From: Xanthostigma xanthostigma
Taxonomy: Eukaryota > Arthropoda > Insecta > Raphidioptera > Raphidiidae
Assembly (NCBI GenBank): GCA_963575645.1
Contig: OY754469.1
Span: 45,094,753-45,158,752, forward strand
Reading direction: 5' to 3'
DNA length: 64,000 nt
Shown: in pieces, positions 1 to 10,612 of the stretch
Layout: the number at the start of each line of letters is the position of its first letter
How positions within the stretch are numbered: position 1 is the first letter of the stretch
Position numbers and translations under genes: made by a program
Notes under the pieces: model-generated
Told to the model about the DNA's origin: nothing
Seen by the model: only the letters and a program-made list of their open reading frames with translations
Databases searched by the model: none

Positions 1-3000
1 CTGTATCTCTTCTGGTTTCGAAGTTATGAGCATTTAAAGTTTGAAAATTTCAAACTCGATTATCTCCGAAACTAGACAAGATACAGAGCTGCGCCTGTGC
101 TCATTGGATTCAGCGTGTGAAAATCTACCGGGTAACCTTAATATCGACCCGTTCTGGGAGACTTCGATTTTGAAAATTTTTACAGGGGGGGGCCGACGAT
201 TATTTTTTCATTTTAAATAAAGTGCATTATCGACCGGAAATTTATATAATATATGGTTGAAAATGACTTGGTCCTATGCAAAAAATCATGCTGAATCGAA
301 TGAGCCTATCTAGAAGTCTGTTGCTATTGTAGTTTTCAAGTTATAGCGTTTTTAATTTTTTCAAGAAAAATTTATAAAAACGCGTGTATCTCCTAAACCA
401 AAAGAGATACAGAGTTGCGGGTGGTTTTATTGGATTCAGCGTGATTTTTTGCATAAGTACACATAATATTAACCGCATCGGAAGGCTCTTAGTGCCCCAA
501 AAAGCCGCCGATTTGCGAAAACATCGAAAAACTTCAATTTTTTCAATTTTTTGGAAAATATAAAAGTGTCACGGATATGCCTGAATTTACTCGACCTTAT
601 AGAAAAAAGTGCGCTGAATCGAATGAGCACAAGCGCAGAACTGTATCTCTTCTGGTTTCGAAGTTATGAGCATTTAAAGTTTGAAAATTTCAAACTCGAT
701 TATCTCCGAAACTAGACAAGATACAGAGCTGCGCCTGTGCTCATTGGATTCAGCGTGTGAAAATCTACCGGGTAACCTTAATATCAACCCGTTCTGGGAG
801 ACTTCGATTTTGAAAATTTTTACAGGGGGGGGCCGACGATTATTTTTTCATTTTAAATAAAGTGCAGTATCGACCGGAAATTTATATAATATATGGTTGA
901 AAATGACTTGGTCCTATGCAAAAAATCATGCTGAATCGAATGAGCCTATCTAGAAGTCTGTTGCTATTGTAGTTTTCAAGTTATAGCGTTTTTAATTTTT
1001 GCAAGAAAAATTTATAAAAACGCGTGTATCTCCTAAACCAAAAGAGATACAGAGTTGCGGGTGGTTTTATTGGATTCAGCGTGATTTTTTGCATAAGTAC
1101 ACATAATATTAACCGCATCGGAAGGCTCTTAGTGCCCCAAAAAGCCGCCGATTTGCGAAAACATCGAAAAACTTCAATTTTTTCAATTTTTTGGAAAATA
1201 TAAAAGTGTCACGGATATGCCTGAATTTACTCGACCTTATAGAAAAAAGTGCGCTGAATCGAATGAGCACAAGCGCAGAACTGTATCTCTTCTGGTTTCG
1301 AAGTTATGAGCATTTAAAGTTTGAAAATTTCAAACTCGATTATCTCCGAAACTAGACAAGATACAGAGCTGCGCCTGTGCTCATTGGATTCAGCGTGTGA
1401 AAATCTACCGGGTAACCTTAATATCGACCCGTTCTGGGAGACTTCGATTTTGAAAATTTTTACAGGGGGGGGCCGACGATTATTTTTTCATTTTAAATAA
1501 AGTGCAGTATCGACCGGAAATTTATATAATATATGGTTGAAAATGACTTGGTCCTATGCAAAAAATCATGCTGAATCGAATGAGCCTATCTAGAAGTCTG
1601 TTGCTATTGTAGTTTTCAAGTTATAGCGTTTTTAATTTTTTCAAGAAAAATTTATAAAAACGCGTGTATCTCCTAAACCAAAAGAGATACAGAGTTGCGG
1701 GTGGTTTTATTGGATTCAGCGTGATTTTTTGCATAAGTACACATAATATTAACCGCATCGGAAGGCTTTTAGTGCCCCAAAAAGCCGCCGATTTGCGAAA
1801 ACATCGAAAAACTTCAATTTTTTCAATTTTTTGGAAAATATAAAAGTGTCACGGATATGCCTGAATTTACTCGACCTTATAGAAAAAAGTGCGCTGAATC
1901 GAATGAGCACAAGCGCAGAACTGTATCTCTTCTGGTTTCGAAGTTATGAGCATTTAAAGTTTGAAAATTTCAAACTCGATTATCTCCGAAACTAGACAAG
2001 ATACAGAGCTGCGCCTGTGCTCATTGGATTCAGCGTGTGAAAATCTACCGGGTAACCTTAATATCGACCCGTTCTGGGAGACTTCGATTTTGAAAATTTT
2101 TACAGGGGGGGGCCGACGATTATTTTTTCATTTTAAATAAAGTGCAGTATCGACCGGAAATTTATATAATATATGGTTGAAAATGACTTGGTCCTATGCA
2201 AAAAATCATGCTGAATCGAATGAGCCTATCTAGAAGTCTGTTGCTATTGTAGTTTTCAAGTTATAGCGTTTTTAATTTTTTCAAGAAAAATTTATAAAAA
2301 CGCGTGTATCTCCTAAACCAAAAGAGATACAGAGTTGCGGGTGGTTTTATTGGATTCAGCGTGATTTTTTGCATAAGTACACATAATATTAACCGCATCG
2401 GAAGGCTCTTAGTGCCCCAAAAAGCCGCCGATTTGCGAAAACATCGAAAAACTTCAATTTTTTCAATTTTTTGGAAAATATAAAAGTGTCACGGATATGC
2501 CTGAATTTACTCGACCTTATAGAAAAAAGTGCGCTGAATCGAATGAGCACAAGCGCAGAACTGTATCTCTTCTGGTTTCGAAGTTATGAGCATTTAAAGT
2601 TTGAAAATTTCAAACTCGATTATCTCCGAAACTAGACAAGATACAGAGCTGCGCCTGTGCTCATTGGATTCAGCGTGTGAAAATCTACCGGGTAACCTTA
2701 ATATCGACCCGTTCTGGGAGACTTCGATTTTGAAAATTTTTACAGGGGGGGGCCGACGATTATTTTTTCATTTTAAATAAAGTGCAGTATCGACCGGAAA
2801 TTTATATAATATATGGTTGAAAATGACTTGGTCCTATGCAAAAAATCATGCTGAATCGAATGAGCCTATCTAGAAGTCTGTTGCTATTGTAGTTTTCAAG
2901 TTATAGCGTTTTTAATTTTTTCAAGAAAAATTTATAAAAACGCGTGTATCTCCTAAACCAAAAGAGATACAGAGTTGCGGGTGGTTTTATTGGATTCAGC

Positions 3001-6000
3001 GTGATTTTTTGCATAAGTACACATAATATTAACCGCATCGGAAGGCTCTTAGTGCCCCAAAAAGCCGCCGATTTGCGAAAACATCGAAAAACTTCAATTT
3101 TTTCAATTTTTTGGAAAATATAAAAGTGTCACGGATATGCCTGAATTTACTCGACCTTATAGAAAAAAGTGCGCTGAATCGAATGAGCACAAGCGCAGAA
3201 CTGTATCTCTTCTGGTTTCGAAGTTATGAGCATTTAAAGTTTGAAAATTTCAAACTCGATTATCTCCGAAACTAGACAAGATACAGAGCTGCGCCTGTGC
3301 TCATTGGATTCAGCGTGTGAAAATCTACCGGGTAACCTTAATATCGACCCGTTCTGGGAGACTTCGATTTTGAAAATTTTTACAGGGGGGGGCCGACGAT
3401 TATTTTTTCATTTTAAATAAAGTGCAGTATCGACCGGAAATTTATATAATATATGGTTGAAAATGACTTGGTCCTATGCAAAAAATCATGCTGAATCGAA
3501 TGAGCCTATCTAGAAGTCTGTTGCTATTGTAGTTTTCAAGTTATAGCGTTTTTAATTTTTTCAAGAAAAATTTATAAAAACGCGTGTATCTCCTAAACCA
3601 AAAGAGATACAGAGTTGCGGGTGGTTTTATTGGATTCAGCGTGATTTTTTGCATAAGTACACATAATATTAACCGCATCGGAAGGCTCTTAGTGCCCCAA
3701 AAAGCCGCCGATTTGCGAAAACATCGAAAAACTTCAATTTTTTCAATTTTTTGGAAAATATAAAAGTGTCACGGATATGCCTGAATTTACTCGACCTTAT
3801 AGAAAAAAGTGCGCCGAATCGAATGAGCACAAGCGCAGAACTGTATCTCTTCTGGTTTCGAAGTTATGAGCATTTAAAGTTTGAAAATTTCAAACTCGAT
3901 TATCTCCGAAACTAGACAAGATACAGAGCTGCGCCTGTGCTCATTGGATTCAGCGTGTGAAAATCTACCGGGTAACCTTAATATCGACCCGTTCTGGGAG
4001 ACTTCGATTTTGAAAATTTTTACAGGGGGGGGCCGACGATTATTTTTTCATTTTAAATAAAGTGCATTATCGACCGGAAATTTATATAATATATGGTTGA
4101 AAATGACTTGGTCCTATGCAAAAAATCATGCTGAATCGAATGAGCCTATCTAGAAGTCTGTTGCTATTGTAGTTTTCAAGTTATAGCGTTTTTAATTTTT
4201 TCAAGAAAAATTTATAAAAACGCGTGTATCTCCTAAACCAAAAGAGATACAGAGTTGCGGGTGGTTTTATTGGATTCAGCGTGATTTTTTGCATAAGTAC
4301 ACATAATATTAACCGCATCGGAAGGCTCTTAGTGCCCCAAAAAGCCGCCGATTTGCGAAAACATCGAAAAACTTCAATTTTTTCAATTTTTTGGAAAATA
4401 TAAAAGTGTCACGGATATGCCTGAATTTACTCGACCTTATAGAAAAAAGTGCGCTGAATCGAATGAGCACAAGCGCAGAACTGTATCTCTTCTGGTTTCG
4501 AAGTTATGAGCATTTAAAGTTTGAAAATTTCAAACTCGATTATCTCCGAAACTAGACAAGATACAGAGCTGCGCCTGTGCTCATTGGATTCAGCGTGTGA
4601 AAATCTACCGGGTAACCTTAATATCAACCCGTTCTGGGAGACTTCGATTTTGAAAATTTTTACAGGGGGGGGCCGACGATTATTTTTTCATTTTAAATAA
4701 AGTGCAGTATCGACCGGAAATTTATATAATATATGGTTGAAAATGACTTGGTCCTATGCAAAAAATCATGCTGAATCGAATGAGCCTATCTAGAAGTCTG
4801 TAGCTATTGTAGTTTTCAAGTTATAGCGTTTTTAATTTTTGCAAGAAAAATTTATAAAAACGCGTGTATCTCCTAAACCAAAAGAGATACAGAGTTGCGG
4901 GTGGTTTTATTGGATTCAGCGTGATTTTTTGCATAAGTACACATAATATTAACCGCATCGGAAGGCTCTTAGTGCCCCAAAAAGCCGCCGATTTGCGAAA
5001 ACATCGAAAAACTTCAATTTTTTCAATTTTTTGGAAAATATAAAAGTGTCACGGATATGCCTGAATTTACTCGACCTTATAGAAAAAAGTGCGCTGAATC
5101 GAATGAGCACAAGCGCAGAACTGTATCTCTTCTGGTTTCGAAGTTATGAGCATTTAAAGTTTGAAAATTTCAAACTCGATTATCTCCGAAACTAGACAAG
5201 ATACAGAGCTGCGCCTGTGCTCATTGGATTCAGCGTGTGAAAATCTACCGGGTAACCTTAATATCGACCCGTTCTGGGAGACTTCGATTTTGAAAATTTT
5301 TACAGGGGGGGGCCGACGATTATTTTTTCATTTTAAATAAAGTGCAGTATCGACCGGAAATTTATATAATATATGGTTGAAAATGACTTGGTCCTATGCA
5401 AAAAATCATGCTGAATCGAATGAGCGTATCTAGAAGTCTGTAGCTATTGTAGTTTTCAAGTTATAGCGTTTTTAATTTTTGCAAGAAAAATTTATAAAAA
5501 CGCGTGTATCTCCTAAACCAAAAGAGATACAGAGTTGCGGGTGGTTTTATTGGATTCAGCGTGATTTTTTGCATAAGTACACATAATATTAACCGCATCG
5601 GAAGGCTTTTAGTGCCCCAAAAAGCCGCCGATTTGCGAAAACATCGAAAAACTTCAATTTTTTCAATTTTTTGGAAAATATAAAAGTGTCACGGATATGC
5701 CTGAATTTACTCGACCTTATAGAAAAAAGTGCGCTGAATCGAATGAGCACAAGCGCAGAACTGTATCTCTTCTGGTTTCGAAGTTATGAGCATTTAAAGT
5801 TTGAAAATTTCAAACTCGATTATCTCCGAAACTAGACAAGATACAGAGCTGCGCCTGTGCTCATTGGATTCAGCGTGTGAAAATCTACCGGGTAACCTTA
5901 ATATCGACCCGTTCTGGGAGACTTCGATTTTGAAAATTTTTACAGGGGGGGGCCGACGATTATTTTTTCATTTTAAATAAAGTGCAGTATCGACCGGAAA

Positions 6001-8432
6001 TTTATATAATATATGGTTGAAAATGACTTGGTCCTATGCAAAAAATCATGCTGAATCGAATGAGCCTATCTAGAAGTCTGTTGCTATTGTAGTTTTCAAG
6101 TTATAGCGTTTTTAATTTTTTCAAGAAAAATTTATAAAAACGCGTGTATCTCCTAAACCAAAAGAGATACAGAGTTGCGGGTGGTTTTATTGGATTCAGC
6201 GTGATTTTTTGCATAGGTACACATAATATTAACCGCATCGGAAGGCTCTTAGTGCCCCAAAAAGCCGCCGATTTGCGAAAACATCGAAAAACTCCAATTT
6301 TTTCAATTTTTTGGAAAATATAAAAGTGTCACGGATATGCCTGAATTTACTCGACCTTATAGAAAAAAGTGCGCTGAATCGAATGAGCACAAGCGCAGAA
6401 CTGTATCTCTTCTGGTTTTGAAGTTATGAGCATTTAAAGTTTGAAAATTTCAAACTCGATTATCTCCGAAACTAGACAAGATACAGAGCTGCGCCTGTGC
6501 TCATTGGATTCAGCGTGTGAAAATCTACCGGGTAACCTTAATATCGACCCGTTCTGGGAGACTTCGATTTTGAAAATTTTTACAGGGGGGGGCCGACGAT
6601 TATTTTTTCATTTTAAATAAAGTGCAGTATCGACCGGAAATTTATATAATATATGGTTGAAAATGACTTGGTCCTATGCAAAAAATCATGCTGAATCGAA
6701 TGAGCCTATCTAGAAGTCTGTTGCTATTGTAGTTTTCAAGTTATAGCGTTTTTAATTTTTTCAAGAAAAATTTATAAAAACGCGTGTATCTCCTAAACCA
6801 AAAGAGATACAGAGTTGCGGGTGGTTTTATTGGATTCAGCGTGATTTTTTGCATAGGTACACATAATATTAACCGCATCGGAAGGCTCTTAGTGCCCCAA
6901 AAAGCCGCCGATTTGCGAAAACATCGAAAAACTTCAATTTTTTCAATTTTTTGGAAAATATAAAAGTGTCACGGATATGCCTGAATTTACTCGACCTTAT
7001 AGAAAAAAGTGCGCTGAATCGAATGAGCACAAGCGCAGAACTGTATCTCTTCTGGTTTCGAAGTTATGAGCATTTAAAGTTTGAAAATTTCAAACTCGAT
7101 TATCTCCGAAACTAGACAAGATACAGAGCTGCGCCTGTGCTCATTGGATTCAGCGTGTGAAAATCTACCGGGTAACCTTAATATCGACCCGTTCTGGGAG
7201 ACTTCGATTTTGAAAATTTTTACAGGGGGGGGCCGACGATTATTTTTTCGTTTTAAATAAAGTGCAGTATCGACCGGAAATTTATATAATATATGGTTGA
7301 AAATGACTTGGTCCTATGCAAAAAATCATGCTGAATCGAATGAGCCTATCTAGAAGTCTGTAGCTATTGTAGTTTTCAAGTTATAGCGTTTTTAATTTTT
7401 TCAAGAAAAATTTATAAAAACGCGTGTATCTCCTAAACCAAAAGAGATACAGAGTTGCGGGTGGTCCCATTGGATTCAGCGTGATTTTTTCCATAAGTTC
7501 ACGTAATATTAACCGCATCGGAAGCCTCTTAGTGCCTCAAAAAGCCGCCGATTTGCGAAAACATCGAAAAACTTCAATTTTTTCAATTTTTTGGAAAATA
7601 TAAAAGTGTCACGGATATGCCTGAATTTACTCGACCTTATAGAAAAAAGTGCGCTGAATCGAATGAGCACAAGCGCAGAACTGTATCTCTTCTGGTTTCG
7701 AAGTTATGAGCATTTAAAGTTTGAAAATTTCAAACTCGATTATCTCCGAAACTAGACAAGATACAGAGCTGCGCCTGTGCTCATTGGATTCAGCGTGTGA
7801 AAATCTACCGGGTAACCTTAATATCGACCCGTTCTGGGAGACTTCGATTTTGAAAATTTTTACAGGGGGGGGCCGACGATTATTTTTTCGTTTTAAATAA
7901 AGTGCAGTATCGACCGGAAATTTATATAATATATGGTTGAAAATGACTTGGTCCTATGCAAAAAATCATGCTGAATCGAATGAGCCTATCTAGAAGTCTG
8001 TAGCTATTGTAGTTTTCAAGTTATAGCGTTTTTAATTTTTTCAAGAAAAATTTATAAAAACGCGTGTATCTCCTAAACCAAAAGAGATACAGAGTTGCGG
8101 GTGGTCCCATTGGATTCAGCGTGATTTTTTCCATAAGTTCACGTAATATTAACCGCATCGGAAGCCTCTTAGTGCCTCAAAAAGCCGCCGATTTGCGAAA
8201 ACATCGAAAAACTTCAATTTTTTCAATTTTTTGGAAAATATAAAAGTGTCACGGATATGCCTGAATTTACTCGACCTTATAGAAAAAAGTGCGCTGAATC
8301 GAATGAGCACAAGCGCAGAACTGTATCTCTTCTGGTTTCGAAGTTATGAGCATTTAAAGTTTGAAAATTTCAAACTCGATTACTAGACAAGATACAGAGT
8401 TTCGCCTGTGCTCATTGGACTTTTAGAAAAAA
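1..8432. repeat. 640-bp satellite DNA array (13 full monomers plus a partial one)
   Basis: The same sequence restarts at 1, 641, 1281, 1921, 2561, 3201, 3841, 4481, 5121, 5761, 6401, 7041, 7681 and 8321. Each step is exactly 640 bp, so there are no net indels. Copies differ by only a few substitutions. The last copy (8321-8432) has a deletion after about 8380 and then ends. The array probably continues left of the window, because base 1 lies inside it. The monomer is built of two diverged halves of about 320 bp: motif CTGAATCGAATGAGC recurs at 291 and 614, and TGGATTCAGCG at 105 and 431. It has no long ORF. This is satellite DNA by structure; whether it is centromeric or transcribed cannot be seen. 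Confidence 0.98.
7041..8320. repeat. Edge monomers 12 and 13 of the satellite, a distinct subtype
   Basis: These two monomers appear identical to each other. They share a cluster of changes absent from the inner copies: GGTCCCATTGG at 7464 and 8104, CCATAAGTTCACG at 7490 and 8130, GAAGCCTCTTAGTGCCTC, and TTTTTTCG instead of TTTTTTCA. They sit at the array edge, where satellite copies usually escape homogenisation. Being identical to each other suggests a recent single-unit duplication there. Confidence 0.85.
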
Positions 8433-8849
8433 CCACACAATTTCTCCACACAAATTATATATCATTTTACAGATAATTGCTTGCTCTACTGACATCGACA
8501 ACTAAAAAATTTATTATTGCTATTGTTTTTGAAAATTAATTAAATTAATTAAACTCTGAACAACGTCTGCCAGATGACGGCGTAACGTTAACACTTCGAT
8601 CTGTCATCTGACAGTGTATGTTCTCTGCATCTGACCTTCATATTGTAAATACTGCTTACTGCCATCTGACGGGCAACGCTGAACAACGCTTTTGCTACTT
8701 GCGCTCTATATGACGATTTTAGTAAAATATTTCTTTTACAACAGAAAGAAGAACGTTATAAGCAGTGTGCAAAATTAGAAACGAGTTGAATACCTGCAAT
8801 CATATTTAAAAAAAAACTCCGGGTCGCAGTGCGAAACCCTGCCGACATA

Positions 8850-9569
<720 letters not shown>

Positions 9570-9727
9570 ATAATTTTGTAAAGTGATAATTATTATACTT
9601 ATTTAGTGCGAATAATTCGCACAGGTCACGCTAGTTTATGTTGTAACTGCATTATGAAACGGCAATATCTAAAAATGCATCTCAATGTAGGCAACCAAAC
9701 TCACTTTGTCACTTGAACTGTTTCTTA

Positions 9728-9742
9728 GTTGCTAAGGGAAAC
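9728..9742 (+). promoter_or_regulatory. X-box (RFX-type) motif upstream of CCDC103
   Basis: GTTGCTAAGGGAAAC fits the insect X-box consensus RYYNYY-N(1-3)-RRNRAC with a 3-nt spacer. It begins 100 bp and ends 86 bp before the CCDC103 ATG. RFX X-boxes close to the start are a hallmark of ciliary genes, and CCDC103 is a ciliary dynein-arm factor, so motif and gene agree. This is a sequence match only. Confidence 0.55.
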
Positions 9743-9827
9743 AAACCTTATTATTGTTTAATATTAATATTATTTGTCTGTTTGCATCCCTTTGGTTGAC
9801 AGAACGAATGTCTCAAAGTAAAATAAA

Positions 9828-10544
9828 ATGTCAAAAAAATTAATTGATTTGAACGAAATAAAAAGTCTTGAGAAAGAATTGAAGAATGCCATTGAACAAG
9901 ATGATCTTTATTGGGTACGGAACGATGCGAAACTCCGTGCCGTTCAAACGTCAAAAACTTACGAGGAATTTAAGTAAGCAACTAATTGAATCTATTTTGT
10001 CAGTTAGAGCTCACTCAAACTAATCTTAAACGAAAAAGGGGAAATTTTTAAAGTGAAACTTTTATTCTATCGCCCCGAATTTTTCTGGTCGTCTGTTGCA
10101 TGTCGCGTTACAGGCGGTCGCGGAGTAGGGGTAAAGTGAAAGGTGTTCGGAGTAGGCGCTCGGTAGAGCAGCCAAGGCCAATATGGCGGCGCCCATGGTT
10201 AGCATCAGCTGACCGTGTAGTATGTATAACACATAGTCAGTCTGTCATGCGGGCAAGTGCTGTACAGTGTTTACGTGTTTTTATTCGTGTATTCATGTGA
10301 ATATTTTTGTTTATAATTAATCGTGATGGATAAACGTCTACAATCCAATAAAAGTTTCACTTGCGTCGTGGTTTCTTAAAACCACACAACTGTTTTTTTA
10401 GATTCTGTATATTCAAATACGACCTGTGTCTTGTACTGTAAAAATCTACTGAATATATGATTTTTTTTTAGGAACATAGTCGATGCCGCTCACTTGAGAC
10501 CAATAACAAAGAAAACAAAAAAATCCGAAACGGAATATAATTAA
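9828..10544 (+). CDS. CCDC103: CCDC103-like dynein attachment factor, short form (2 exons)
   Basis: Exons 9828-9973 and 10472-10544 join in frame (GTAAGC donor, TTTTTTTAG acceptor) to give 72 aa. The product has LEKEL near residue 14, then NDAKLRAV and YEEFKNIV around residues 32-52, then AHLRPI. This matches the N-terminal dynein-attachment domain of CCDC103 (LEKEL, AAKLRAV, YEEF, HLKP). In vertebrates CCDC103 is about 240 aa, helps anchor outer dynein arms in cilia and has a C-terminal RPAP3_C-like domain. That domain is absent here: the frame stops 20 codons after the conserved block. The start is the first ATG in this frame; an ATG at 9808 is out of frame. The intron contains a 351-bp repeat. 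In an insect, expression would be expected in sperm and chordotonal neurons (inference). Confidence 0.85.
10046..10396 (+). mobile_element. 351-bp interspersed repeat, copy A (CCDC103 intron)
   Basis: This is nearly identical to 22644-22995. It has internal inverted ends TGAAACTTTTATT and AATAAAAGTTTCA, then a shared tail through CACACAACTG. It contains a YY1-like motif ATATGGCGGC (10181-10190), a CAGCTG E-box and a TATA-like stretch. It could be a non-autonomous DNA element, an LTR (TG...CA with AATAAA near the end) or a retroelement promoter piece. The 66-codon ORF it carries is not convincing. Confidence 0.75.
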
Positions 10545-10612
10545 ATATATCGCTTTATTCATGTATAATAGAAAAAAATTATAAAATGTATTGAAAAAAT
10601 ACTGTTCTTAAA

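Noticed and set aside
1..640. Hammerhead ribozyme in the satellite monomer
   Set aside because: I looked for CUGANGA followed by GAAA at a suitable distance. GAAAC is present (CCGAAACTAG) but no CUGANGA core precedes it on either strand.
1..8432. CRISPR-like array
   Set aside because: The repeats are 640 bp, tandem without unique spacers, and in a eukaryotic context.
10100..10300. 66-aa Arg-rich ORF, repeated at 22699-22899
   Set aside because: Both lie in copies of the same 351-bp repeat. The frame is conserved only because the copies are nearly identical, and it has no start context, domain or splice partner.
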